A stretch of 51,115 bases of DNA, from positions 1 through 51,115 of the forward strand of contig JAAFIA010000027.1 of NCBI GenBank assembly GCA_013298545.1. Direction: 5' to 3'. Positions within the stretch are counted from its first letter, which is position 1; every line of letters begins with the position of its first letter. Both the position numbers and the translations under genes were made by a program. This stretch comes from Bacteroidota bacterium. GTDB taxonomy: Bacteria > Bacteroidota > Bacteroidia > Palsa-965. Shown here in pieces: positions 26,834 through 35,500 of the stretch. The notes beneath the pieces are model-generated. The model searched no databases, was not told where the DNA came from, and was given only the letters and a program-made list of their open reading frames with translations.

Positions 26834-26856
26834 TAGCAACTGTTTAAAGTTCATCC
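26833..26856. repeat. degenerate solo end of the MITE-like element
   Basis: The 24 bases starting TTAGCAACTGTTTAAAG match the left end of copy 2 (26667-26690) at 20 of 24 positions and abut its right end. This suggests a decayed second insertion or a one-ended remnant. Confidence 0.5.
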
Positions 26857-26898
26857 GACATACAATTCCAGTATATTTAGCCGTTCAAAAAAAACGGC

Positions 26899-28866
26899 AT
26901 GCTTGCACGTAGTCTTCTGCTTTCTTGGATTTTTTTTCTAGTATTCGGTGCACATTCTTGGGCGCAGCAAAAAGAAATTAAACTGAGTGCGGCCTATCTC
27001 ATTTATTATAAAATGGATTCCGTTTTGCGCATGTATGCGAAAGACGGCGATAGCGTAAATTTTCTGAAAGCATACACAGCATACAAGCAAGAGGGAATTG
27101 AGCATGACGATGAGCGCAAGCTGGCCTGGATTGATTACCGCAAGTTCGATTTTTATTTATTTCATAAAATGCGGCCTACCGAAGCAGTTCTGGAAAACTT
27201 AGAAATGCTTGCCGAATCGTGTAAACAAAAAGGACTCGATTTGATTGGAGGTCTTTGTTACATGAGTATGAATTACTGGTACACGCAACAAAAAAAATTC
27301 AAGCAGAGTTTGATTTATACGTTTAAGGCTAAAGAACTTTTTGATCGTGTTCCGATTGAGGAGTTTCGTGGAAAAACGTATATCTATTATGAACTGGCAT
27401 TGAGTTATTATCGTTTTCGCGATTTCGGAAAATGTATTGTTCTGGCACAAACTGCGGCGCACTATAAATCACTGAAACGTAATCACATGTACAATTACAA
27501 TTTGCTTGGGTTGGCGTATATGCAAACAAAACAATACGACTCGGCACTGCTGTACATGAATAAAACCTTGGCGTATGGATTGGATTTGAAAAAAGAGCAT
27601 GGTACATCTGCTTGGGAAGGAATTGCGCTCGGGAATATTGGCAGTATTTATTATATGCAAGGAAACTATGCGCAAGCCATTCCAAAACTCAAGGCCGGTT
27701 TAGAAATTTGTGTTGCAAATAAATTGTGGGACAATACTTCCGGTTTTTCAATCCGACTTATTGCTATTTATGTGCAACAAAAAAAATCGTTTGCCGTAAC
27801 CTTGATCGATTCAGCGCGGGCATATACTTACCGTGGGGGTAACGAGCAAGACTTCTATGACCTATACCGCGTTTTATCTGCTTTTTATAAACAAGCTGGC
27901 GATTTTGAAAAAAGCCTGTATTATGCCGATTCGGCTTCGTTATGCGATAAAAAGCTCAACGAATTTTTCGACACGCGTTTTCAGGCGCGCATTGAATCGG
28001 AAGCATACCAACGCAATGAGTTAAAAAATCTATTGTTGCTCGAATCGGAGAAAAAAAGAAATAACATTATGCGCATTGCCGCAACCATTATTATTTTCTT
28101 GTTTCTGATCATTGCCTTTCTGCTTTACAACCGACAAAAACTTTCGCTTGAAAAATTGAGCGCGCAACAGAAAACATTATCGCTCGAAAAGGCAAAAAGT
28201 GAAAGTGAAAAAATACTGATTGCACAATCGTTACGCAACAAGGAAAATTTGGTACGCGAAATTCACCACCGCGTCAAGAACAATTTACAAATTATCAGTT
28301 CATTGCTCGATATTCAAAGCAACAACATCAGCGACGAAAAATCAAAATTGGCACTGGCCGAAAGTCGCAATCGCATCATGAGCATTTCGATCATGCACCA
28401 ACAATTGTATCAGCATGAAAACATGACCTCTGTTGAGTTTCGGAAGTTTGCGCAAGATTTGACCTTCCAGATCACGAGTTTGAATAAGCAGCATGGAAGA
28501 CAGGTTGATATTGACATTCAGATTCCTGAAACGTCATTGCACATTGATACAGCTGTGCCACTTGGTTTAATACTGAATGAATTGCTGACCAATTCGTTCA
28601 AATACGCGTTTGTGAATGATCGATTACAAATCGCCATCAAGCTCGTAACCGTATCGCCTGTTGAATATATTTTACATTACAAAGATTGTGGCCCAGGTCT
28701 TCCTTCCGACCACATACCAAACAAATCGCGATCGTTGGGCTTAATTTTGATTTTTAAACTAAGCCGGCAATTGGATGGAGAAACAACTTATGCGTACGAA
28801 GAAGGAGCATCGTTTCAGATTCGGTTTAAAGAAAAATTTCCTGTTGAAAATACAAGACTTCCCTGA
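26899..28866 (+). CDS. TPR-containing sensor histidine kinase (HisKA_2 family)
   Basis: 655 residues. A signal peptide (SLLLSWIFFLVFGAHSWAQ) precedes a periplasmic TPR-like region (~25-370; for example LLGLAYMQTKQYDSALLYMNKTL and NIGSIYYMQGNYAQAIPKL). A TM helix (~391-410) and a coiled coil follow. The HisKA_2 phosphoacceptor motif is EIHHRVKNNLQIISSLL, with the phosphorylated His at 456 or 457. The HATPase domain (~540-650) has the N-box LILNELLTNSFKYAF and the G-box DCGPGLP. No response regulator gene is adjacent. Start chosen at the ATG that gives the signal peptide. Confidence 0.88.
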   Translation: MLARSLLLSWIFFLVFGAHSWAQQKEIKLSAAYLIYYKMDSVLRMYAKDGDSVNFLKAYTAYKQEGIEHDDERKLAWIDYRKFDFYLFHKMRPTEAVLENLEMLAESCKQKGLDLIGGLCYMSMNYWYTQQKKFKQSLIYTFKAKELFDRVPIEEFRGKTYIYYELALSYYRFRDFGKCIVLAQTAAHYKSLKRNHMYNYNLLGLAYMQTKQYDSALLYMNKTLAYGLDLKKEHGTSAWEGIALGNIGSIYYMQGNYAQAIPKLKAGLEICVANKLWDNTSGFSIRLIAIYVQQKKSFAVTLIDSARAYTYRGGNEQDFYDLYRVLSAFYKQAGDFEKSLYYADSASLCDKKLNEFFDTRFQARIESEAYQRNELKNLLLLESEKKRNNIMRIAATIIIFLFLIIAFLLYNRQKLSLEKLSAQQKTLSLEKAKSESEKILIAQSLRNKENLVREIHHRVKNNLQIISSLLDIQSNNISDEKSKLALAESRNRIMSISIMHQQLYQHENMTSVEFRKFAQDLTFQITSLNKQHGRQVDIDIQIPETSLHIDTAVPLGLILNELLTNSFKYAFVNDRLQIAIKLVTVSPVEYILHYKDCGPGLPSDHIPNKSRSLGLILIFKLSRQLDGETTYAYEEGASFQIRFKEKFPVENTRLP

Positions 28867-28884
28867 AATCATTTTCGGGAAACC

Positions 28885-28917
28885 TTGTTTTATTAAACCA
28901 TGTTTTAGCTATATTTG
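28885..28917 (+). promoter_or_regulatory. promoter of the Omp28-like gene
   Basis: TTG (28885-28887), a 22-base spacer and TATATTTG (28910-28917). The coding start is 35 bp downstream. Confidence 0.6.
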
Positions 28918-28952
28918 AAGAACATTTTTAACGTTCAACACAACCAATGCTC

Positions 28953-30935
28953 ATGAAAAAAATCTTACTCGCAGCTATGCTTGCCTTTTCGGTTCAAGCT
29001 TCGGCACAGTACTACTTTAACACAATCAATACGCCCGGCATGAATCCTGGTGGATTGAATACCGATGTTGAATACCCTGTCGGTAGTGGACTTGATCCTT
29101 CTTGGACAGTCATTCAAGCTCCTTCGGCCAATCCGGTATGGTCGCCTACGCAAAACATTCCGTTCCCGTTTGATTTTAACGGAACACCTGTAACACAATT
29201 CAAAGTTTCAAATTCTGGCGTACTTACCTTTGATATTGCCGCAGCAACTGCTCCGCCATTTGCCACAGCAGCACTTCCTGCCGCCAACATTCCCGACAAT
29301 TCGGTTATGGCTTGGGGCATTCAAGGAACAGGCACAAACGACAATATTGTTTGGAAAACATTTGGTTCTGCGCCAAATCGTCAAGTCTGGGTATTCTTCA
29401 CCTCATACACATTCAATACATTTTACACCTATTGGTCAATTGTTTTGGAAGAAACCACAAACAAAATCTATGTGGTTGATCAACGCAGCAGCGGCACATT
29501 AACAAACCTTGCAATTGGTATCCAAACAAACAATGCAACTGCCTATGCGGTTAACAACGGCAATAACAACGTTAGCTCTATTGCATCAACAGATCCATCA
29601 CCAGCAGATAACGCTTATTATGAATTCATCCCAGGCACACGTCCAAACTACGACATGTCTGCAAACGCAGAAACGCTTCCGGCTTATTTGATTCTCAATC
29701 AAGCACCATTTAGCATTCCTGCAAGCTTTGTCAACTTCGGTGCGATGAATGTAAATTCGTATGACATGAATTATTCCATCAACAATGGCCCGGCGGTAGT
29801 TGGAAATATCGGAAGCTTGAATGTGGCTACCAATGGCACAACGAATGGCACACACCCAACAGGTTGGTCTCCTGCTGCAACTGGAACATACAACTTAAAA
29901 GTATGGGCCAGCAACATCAACGGAAATCCTGATGGTAACACCCTAAACGATACATTGAGCTTTTCGGCAGTTGTAGTTGATACGCTTGTAACACGCAACA
30001 CGTGCATGGAAGTATTTACTTCATCTACTTGCGGACCTTGTGCAGCTGGCAATGCCAATATGGAAAACAACATTGTTCCTAACGTTCAGAATTACACCGT
30101 TATCAAGTATCAGCAAGATTTCCCAGGAAATGGCGATCCGTATCAAACTGCGCAAGCAGTCAACCGTCGTTTGTATTACAACATCAATTCTATTCCACGC
30201 ATGGAAATGGATGGACAATGGGATAATAACGCTGCATCATTAACCGTTCCTATTTTCAATTCATTCCAACAAATTCCGGCCTTCATGGAAATCTCCATTG
30301 CAAGCGCTTACTATGCTGGAAACAACGTTATTGTTACCGCACAGATCAATCCACTTATTAATTACAGTGGCAACAACTACGCTTACCACGTTGTGGTTGT
30401 AGAGAAACAAACGGTAAACAATGTGGCTAGTAACGGCGAAACATCGTTTGAAAATGTAATGATGAAAATGGTTCCAAATGAGAATGGAACAGCTGTCAAT
30501 TCATTACAATCTGGCAATCCGATCAACATCAACCAAACCATTAACATGACAGGTACGTTTGTTGAACAAATGAGCGATTTGCGTGTGGTTATTTTTGTTC
30601 AAGACAATAACACCAAAGAAATTTTGCAGTCGCAATGGTCAGATGTTCCAGTAGGCATCAACGAAAACAATCCAGAAAGTGCAATCCGTTCGGTATTCCC
30701 GAATCCGGCAAACACACAAGTAGCGATGGCGTTCAACCTTGACAACGCACAAGCTGTAAATTGGACCATGACAAACATCGTTGGTCAACAAGTTACTGGT
30801 GCTAGCAATGTTGCTGCAAACGCTGGTCAAAACATCATCAACATCAACACAGCAGATTTAGCAGAAGGTATTTACTTCCTCAACCTGCAAGTTGGTGATC
30901 GCATGTACACCGAGCGTGTTGTGATTACGAAGTAA
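28953..30935 (+). CDS. Omp28-like secreted protein with T9SS sorting domain
   Basis: 660 residues from the ATG before KKILLAAMLAFSVQASAQ; an ATG two codons upstream (28947) is also possible. Residues ~20-225 form a beta-rich domain, ~235-345 an Ig-like adhesion region, and ~348-560 an Omp28-like thioredoxin-fold domain with CGPC at 360-363 (EVFTSSTCGPCAAGN). The last ~75 residues (SVFPNPANTQVAM to DRMYTERVVITK) are a type A Type IX sorting domain. The CxxC suggests a surface redox or binding role, but Omp28 proteins are not well characterised. Codon use is rich in Asn, as in many secreted proteins of the phylum. Confidence 0.85.
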   Translation: MKKILLAAMLAFSVQASAQYYFNTINTPGMNPGGLNTDVEYPVGSGLDPSWTVIQAPSANPVWSPTQNIPFPFDFNGTPVTQFKVSNSGVLTFDIAAATAPPFATAALPAANIPDNSVMAWGIQGTGTNDNIVWKTFGSAPNRQVWVFFTSYTFNTFYTYWSIVLEETTNKIYVVDQRSSGTLTNLAIGIQTNNATAYAVNNGNNNVSSIASTDPSPADNAYYEFIPGTRPNYDMSANAETLPAYLILNQAPFSIPASFVNFGAMNVNSYDMNYSINNGPAVVGNIGSLNVATNGTTNGTHPTGWSPAATGTYNLKVWASNINGNPDGNTLNDTLSFSAVVVDTLVTRNTCMEVFTSSTCGPCAAGNANMENNIVPNVQNYTVIKYQQDFPGNGDPYQTAQAVNRRLYYNINSIPRMEMDGQWDNNAASLTVPIFNSFQQIPAFMEISIASAYYAGNNVIVTAQINPLINYSGNNYAYHVVVVEKQTVNNVASNGETSFENVMMKMVPNENGTAVNSLQSGNPININQTINMTGTFVEQMSDLRVVIFVQDNNTKEILQSQWSDVPVGINENNPESAIRSVFPNPANTQVAMAFNLDNAQAVNWTMTNIVGQQVTGASNVAANAGQNIININTADLAEGIYFLNLQVGDRMYTERVVITK

Positions 30936-31044
30936 TTTTCAACTGCATAAAAAACAAGTGTAGTTCGCGTTACAAACGCGATTTTCAAACCTCCGCGTTG
31001 CAAACACGGAGGAGTGTACAAAGTAAATTCTAACTGCATAAATA

Positions 31045-31078
31045 AAAACGGTTGCCTTTAGCGAGGCAACCGTTTTTT
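31045..31078. terminator. two-way intrinsic terminator between convergent genes
   Basis: A perfect 14-bp stem (AAAAACGGTTGCCT / AGGCAACCGTTTTT, loop TTAGCG) works in both directions. It ends the Omp28-like gene and the STAS-like gene. A smaller hairpin, CCTCCG/CGGAGG, lies just before it. Confidence 0.85.
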
Positions 31079-31100
31079 ATTTTGATCATGTAACTGGAAT

Positions 31101-31583
31101 TTAAACGCTGCTCTCTAGCAAATTTGTTTTTTGAGTGCTTTTCAAATGTTCTTTCAACCAAGCAATAGCGAGCGATTTATCGGTGAAATAATTTGCTGCA
31201 ACAATGGGTTTATTCATTCTCACAAAAAAATTGCCCATGATGCGTTGCGGCAATGATTCGATCAAGAAGGCTTCTGCTTGAATAAAATCTTTGTGGTGGC
31301 CTTGACTCACATACCTTACTGTTTCGTAAGTAACATTCGTATATCTTTTGGCAAGGCTGAGTACACATAATTTTACGCCAAGTCGTTTGCTCAACTCCGC
31401 TAAATTTTGGTGCATTTCTTTAATCACCGCCAGGTCATAAATGAAATTATCCGAACAGTGGATTCTGACAATATCGTTTTTTTTTGATTCGATGATCGAA
31501 TGGCCAAGGTCAATAATGATGGTATCGTTACTTGTACTCACTTGAAAAAAATTGTGGTGTTCAGCTAGGGATGATTGTACCAA
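31101..31583 (-). CDS. STAS/SpoIIAA-like protein of unknown role
   Basis: 160 residues, soluble, no signal peptide. The region ~20-150 alternates short strands and helices (DTIIIDLGHSIIES, LGVKLCVLSLAKRYT) and ends in NKPIVAANYFTDKSLAIAWLKEHL. The end resembles SpoIIAA/SEC14-like STAS proteins, whose last strand-helix carries an F-x-x-x-x-x-A-x-x-WL pattern. The assignment rests on pattern only. It might serve as an anti-anti-sigma type partner of a SpoIIE phosphatase, but nothing adjacent proves this. It is a monocistronic gene ending at a two-way terminator. Confidence 0.5.
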   Translation of the reverse strand: MVQSSLAEHHNFFQVSTSNDTIIIDLGHSIIESKKNDIVRIHCSDNFIYDLAVIKEMHQNLAELSKRLGVKLCVLSLAKRYTNVTYETVRYVSQGHHKDFIQAEAFLIESLPQRIMGNFFVRMNKPIVAANYFTDKSLAIAWLKEHLKSTQKTNLLESSV

Positions 31584-31710
31584 CTGGTTATTTGATCAAC
31601 GTTAAATAGGCTTTAAACGTTAACCGAAACTCGGCGATTAAAAATTTCGCGTAACGTATGCAAACAGATTTTACAGGACATAAAACCAACTTTAATTCGT
31701 TACAATTGGC

Positions 31711-33885
31711 TTAATGTCCTTTCTTCTTATCGGCAAGTAAATCGCGGCCTGTACGAACTTTGTATCGCTCCAGACCTGCTTTCAGAAAAGCTTCGTATTC
31801 ACCCACTTCAGGAGTGTAGCCGCGCGGCTCGGCAAGTACTTTTCCGGTATTGTCGAGCAACACATAATAAGGCTGAGAGTTTGAACCGTATATTTCTTCT
31901 TGCAAAGCGCCCCATTTTTTTCCAACTGCTTTAATCGATTTGCCGGCTTTGGTTTTGAACCATTCTGCTTCTGGCAATGGATTTTTATCATCGACATACA
32001 AGGAAACAACAACGTAATCTTCGTTGAGTAAATCGTAGATTTTTTTCTGCGACCAAACATTGTCTTCCATCTTGCGGCAATTGACACAAGAATAACCTGT
32101 AAAGTCAACAAATACAGGCTTGCAATGTTTAGCAGCATAATCCATACCTTCTTGGAGATCGTGGAAACAACTCAAATCATGCGGGCATTCCGATTCGGTT
32201 GTTTTCCACTCTTTGTAATACGATGGTGGGAGAAAACCGCTGAAAAAATTGGTTGGTGCGCCCCAAATTCCGGGCATCATATAAACGACCAAAACAAAGG
32301 TTACGAGTGCCGTCAATAAACGCGGAACGCTGATGTGTGGCAAATCGCTATCGTGCGAAAGTTTGATTTTACCAAGCAGGTAAAGACCAAGAAGTACACC
32401 AATGATAATCCAAATGGCGAGAAACAATTCGCGCTTGAGGAATCCCCAATGGTAAGCCAAATCAACATTTGACAAAAATTTCAAGGCCAAAGCGAGTTCG
32501 ATAAAACCAAGCGTTACTTTAACGGTATTGAGCCAGCCACCCGATTTGGGTAAGGTATTGAGCCAACCTGGAAACATGGCAAACAAAGCAAAAGGCAAGG
32601 CGAGTGCGAGGGCAAAGCCAAACATACCTACTGCCGGACCAAAATAGCCACCATTCGCCGCTTCAACTAACAAAGAACCGATAATTGGGCCTGTACATGA
32701 AAACGATACCAGCGCGAGTGTGAAAGCCATGAAGAAAATCCCCATCAATCCACCACGATCAGATTTCTGGTCAACTTTATTGACAAAACTACTCGGCAAG
32801 GTAATTTCAAAAACGCCAAGAAAAGAGAGCGCGAAAATGACAAATACAAAAAAGAAAAGCAGGTTGAAATACACATTGCTTGCCATATCGTTCAATGCTC
32901 CAGCACCGAAAACAATAGTTACGAGCATTCCCAATGAAACGTAAATGGCGATGATTGAAATGGCATAAATCAGGGCATTGCGGATTCCTGTTTTTCGATC
33001 CTTACTGCGTTTTGTAAAGAAACTAACCGTCATCGGAATCATCGGAAATACACACGGGGTAAGCAATGCAAGCAAACCACCAATAAATCCTGCAATGAGA
33101 TAACCGAGATTAGAATGATCGGCTTCCGTGATAACATCGCCTTTTACAGGTTCGAGTGTTTTCAAATCAGGAGCTTGCAAGGCACCCGCTACACACGTAT
33201 CGCAGCAGGTAGCATCGCTTTCTTTTCCCAATGCTTTGGCCACAGCCTTTTCGATTTCGGCAGCACAGCCGGTGCATCCACCACTCGCATTCGTTGTTGT
33301 ATCAACTTGATTGGTTGTAGCAATCGGTGCTGTTGTTCCGGTAGTTCCAGTTGTTCCAGTTACTCCTGTTGTTCCGGTAGCACCCGTTGCGCCAACCGCA
33401 CCGCCTACGCATCCGTTTACAGCAATATCAAATTCCCACGTATCGGGAGGCAAACATTTAGAATCATCGCAAACACCAAATTCAACCGTTCCTGCAATTT
33501 TAAAATTTGTCGAACTATTGATTTTAATTTTTTGGCGGAATGTGGCTACGCCTTCAAAAAAGATGACTTCGCCATCGAATACTTTTTCAAATTTCTTGAT
33601 GGAATTACTTTCGGTAACAACCCCAACACGGTCGTAAGCAGCATTTTTTGCAAACGTAAAAACGGTAGGTGTTGGATCAGGAGCGCCAGGGTTTTGAGAA
33701 TAGACATGCCAGCCTTTATCGAGTTTGGCGGTAAATACCAGTGTTGCTTCACATCCTTTGACATCGGAAACCGTTGCCGACCATTTAATTGGGTTAAGGA
33801 TTTGTGCTTTTACAGGCAACAAAGCCAAAAGCATAAAGATTCCAACAGCAAGTATGCGTGGAATTTGAATAAATGTTGTTTTCAT
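31711..33885 (-). CDS. dsbD: protein-disulfide reductase DsbD with unusual Thr/Gly linker
   Basis: 724 residues from the ATG at 33883-33885; 11 codons of upstream frame precede it without conserved sequence. It passes electrons from cytosolic thioredoxin across the inner membrane to periplasmic partners. Order of parts: signal peptide; alpha domain (~30-158) with Cys139/Cys144; a linker of GxTG repeats (~161-186); a Cys-rich patch (Cys204, 207, 227, 228, 231); the CcdA-like membrane domain (~258-555) with Cys278 in LTPCVFP and Cys397 in SFSCTGP; and a C-terminal thioredoxin domain with Cys600-Val-Asn-Cys603 (FTGYSCVNCRK). The linker and Cys patch are not part of the standard enzyme. CAAAATTA (33916-33923) reads as a TAATTTTG -7 box on the minus strand. 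Confidence 0.93.
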   Translation of the reverse strand: MKTTFIQIPRILAVGIFMLLALLPVKAQILNPIKWSATVSDVKGCEATLVFTAKLDKGWHVYSQNPGAPDPTPTVFTFAKNAAYDRVGVVTESNSIKKFEKVFDGEVIFFEGVATFRQKIKINSSTNFKIAGTVEFGVCDDSKCLPPDTWEFDIAVNGCVGGAVGATGATGTTGVTGTTGTTGTTAPIATTNQVDTTTNASGGCTGCAAEIEKAVAKALGKESDATCCDTCVAGALQAPDLKTLEPVKGDVITEADHSNLGYLIAGFIGGLLALLTPCVFPMIPMTVSFFTKRSKDRKTGIRNALIYAISIIAIYVSLGMLVTIVFGAGALNDMASNVYFNLLFFFVFVIFALSFLGVFEITLPSSFVNKVDQKSDRGGLMGIFFMAFTLALVSFSCTGPIIGSLLVEAANGGYFGPAVGMFGFALALALPFALFAMFPGWLNTLPKSGGWLNTVKVTLGFIELALALKFLSNVDLAYHWGFLKRELFLAIWIIIGVLLGLYLLGKIKLSHDSDLPHISVPRLLTALVTFVLVVYMMPGIWGAPTNFFSGFLPPSYYKEWKTTESECPHDLSCFHDLQEGMDYAAKHCKPVFVDFTGYSCVNCRKMEDNVWSQKKIYDLLNEDYVVVSLYVDDKNPLPEAEWFKTKAGKSIKAVGKKWGALQEEIYGSNSQPYYVLLDNTGKVLAEPRGYTPEVGEYEAFLKAGLERYKVRTGRDLLADKKKGH

Positions 33886-33977
33886 AGAAAAAGAAAATTC
33901 GAGTGTTGAGCGTCCCAAAATTAATGGAATTCGCGCACACTCGAACTTACGGATTAATTCGCCCGGCAGTTTACTTG

Positions 33978-34463
33978 TTATTCGATAATAATCGTTAATT
34001 CTTCATCAACGGGTGGCTTGCATTCGTTTTCATTGCATAGCATGTAGCTGACAATGGCTGTAAGCTGCACTGGCTCGCCTTCTTTGTAGCGAACGCGTTG
34101 TTTAAACGTTGCTGTTCCTTCGTAATAATTGACATCCATCTCGAATACAGGCTCATAAACGGAAGTCAGTTTGCCCGATTCGTTGGTTGTGCCTTCTAAT
34201 TCAAATGCCCCTTTTGCGGGTTCAAATTCAAATGTTGTCGGAAGCGGACCTTTAGCACCATCCATGCTTTGTGAATAGATATGCCATCCTGCAGGAATAT
34301 TGGCGGTGAAATTAAGTTCAGCAATGCCATTTCCTAGTTTGGTTACCTGACTTGACCAGCGCACGTTTCCGGCAGTTTGAGCACGAAAAGACATGGTAAG
34401 TGTGGCAACGACAAGTGCAAAGACGACAAAGTACGCTCTTGCACTAAAATGAAGAGGTTTCAT
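33978..34463 (-). CDS. free-standing DsbD alpha-domain-like periplasmic protein
   Basis: 161 residues: a signal peptide (FVVFALVVATLTMSFRAQ) and one domain clearly similar to the N-terminal domain of the DsbD encoded next to it. Shared pattern: V(R/K)WS, (N/G)GW-H-(I/V)-YSQ, PLPT, TTNES or TESNS, YYEGTATF-(K/R)-Q or FFEGVATFRQ, and a paired-Cys motif (MLCNENECKPP here, GVCDDSKCLPP in DsbD). The cysteines suggest it takes electrons from DsbD or acts as a shuttle or adaptor. It precedes dsbD on the same strand with a 92-bp gap. Confidence 0.8.
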   Translation of the reverse strand: MKPLHFSARAYFVVFALVVATLTMSFRAQTAGNVRWSSQVTKLGNGIAELNFTANIPAGWHIYSQSMDGAKGPLPTTFEFEPAKGAFELEGTTNESGKLTSVYEPVFEMDVNYYEGTATFKQRVRYKEGEPVQLTAIVSYMLCNENECKPPVDEELTIIIE

Positions 34464-34525
34464 GGGTAATTTGTGTTTGTGTGTCCGGTGTGTGAAGCCG
34501 GTGTGTGTTTAGCAATAATACGTCA

Positions 34526-34554
34526 TAAAAAGGCCCGAGTTGTAGCTCGGGCCT
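34526..34554 (-). terminator. intrinsic terminator of the 97-residue gene
   Basis: A 9-bp stem (AGGCCCGAG / CTCGGGCCT, loop TTGTAG) is followed on the minus strand by five T, 23 bp after the stop. Confidence 0.75.
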
Positions 34555-34577
34555 ATAATTTCGACAAACGCTTACTT

Positions 34578-34871
34578 TTAGGTGATGACTTCTTGAATTC
34601 TACGGATGGGAATAACCATGCCTGATTTCAAGATTACCCGCTCTTCGGTAACGGCCCAAATCGTTGTTTCTACCAGTTTGGTATCGGTATCGTCTTGAAA
34701 AATGATGCGTACCTTATTATGATCCATGTTTCCAAGCACTAAGGCTCGGTCGAGTTCTGCGCGCCGACGACGCATGTCTTCGGCGTTATTTAATACTTCT
34801 TCTTTTGGAAAACGCAAGTCGCGCACTTGCTCTTTTTCGATGGTGACGGGCATTCGGACGGCTGCTGTCAT
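34578..34871 (-). CDS. small conserved protein of unknown function
   Basis: 97 residues, no signal peptide or membrane span. An N-terminal charged helix with MRRRRAELDRALVLG is followed by a strand-rich part (KVRIIFQDDTDTKLVETTIWAV, ERVILKSGMVIPIRRIQEVI). The second half looks like a small beta-barrel of the kind that reads a ligand or RNA, and similar short proteins occur across Bacteroidota (recalled). It has its own terminator and a 98-bp upstream gap, so it is probably transcribed alone. No function can be given. Confidence 0.7.
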   Translation of the reverse strand: MTAAVRMPVTIEKEQVRDLRFPKEEVLNNAEDMRRRRAELDRALVLGNMDHNKVRIIFQDDTDTKLVETTIWAVTEERVILKSGMVIPIRRIQEVIT

Positions 34872-34969
34872 GGTATGTGTGTTAATACGGTGAGAGATGT
34901 GTGTGGTTTAATAGCTGAAAATTACGACAAGCAAACCAAAAAAGCAAGTAAACAAGTAAAAATCTTCGA

Positions 34970-35500
34970 CTAATTTTTTAAACAAAGAGCCGAAAGCAAT
35001 TCTTCGGGGCGTTGTGTCCCAATCCGATAAACCAACCCATCGTGCATGGTAATCTCAATGGCGTCGGGTCCATAAGTATAAAAGCGTATTCGGCCTTTAC
35101 TGTGTAAATTATAGACCGGACGATTAAAAAAAGAAGGTTTAAGGCGCACTTTTCTGACCGATTCGATTCCTAAAATATCAATTCTGACCAAACGCGCCCC
35201 CCAAAAACCGCTCAATCGGATGGTATTTTGATGTACTTCGGTTTTCATGTGCAAAACAAAAAGCAACAACCCCGAAAGCACCAGAATGGCAATTCCTAAA
35301 ACAAAAAACAACTGCCCCGAATGATCGCGGCCCGGATATTCGCCAATATGAATCAATTCCAAATCGACGGGTTTCGGGTTTTCGGACCAATAGTAGGCGA
35401 CAAAACAAAAAACCGACAACAAAAGCCTTCGCAATAACGAATGGCGGTTTAAACCGTGATGTTGCCGTTCTTCAAAACGTGGTTCATCTAGCTCATCCAT
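34970..35500 (-). CDS. two-TM membrane protein with PH-like C-terminal region
   Basis: 176 residues. A charged start (MDELDEPRFEERQHH) is followed by two hydrophobic spans (~23-37 and ~64-83) and a strand-rich C-terminal part (KTEVHQNTIRLSGFWGARLVRIDILGIESVR, then IEITMHDGLVYRIGTQRPEELLSAL). The last part resembles bacterial PH-like domains of small membrane proteins. The start codon overlaps the tilS stop region by 8 bp, so it is translated as part of the pabB-tilS operon. Confidence 0.65.
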   Translation of the reverse strand: MDELDEPRFEERQHHGLNRHSLLRRLLLSVFCFVAYYWSENPKPVDLELIHIGEYPGRDHSGQLFFVLGIAILVLSGLLLFVLHMKTEVHQNTIRLSGFWGARLVRIDILGIESVRKVRLKPSFFNRPVYNLHSKGRIRFYTYGPDAIEITMHDGLVYRIGTQRPEELLSALCLKN

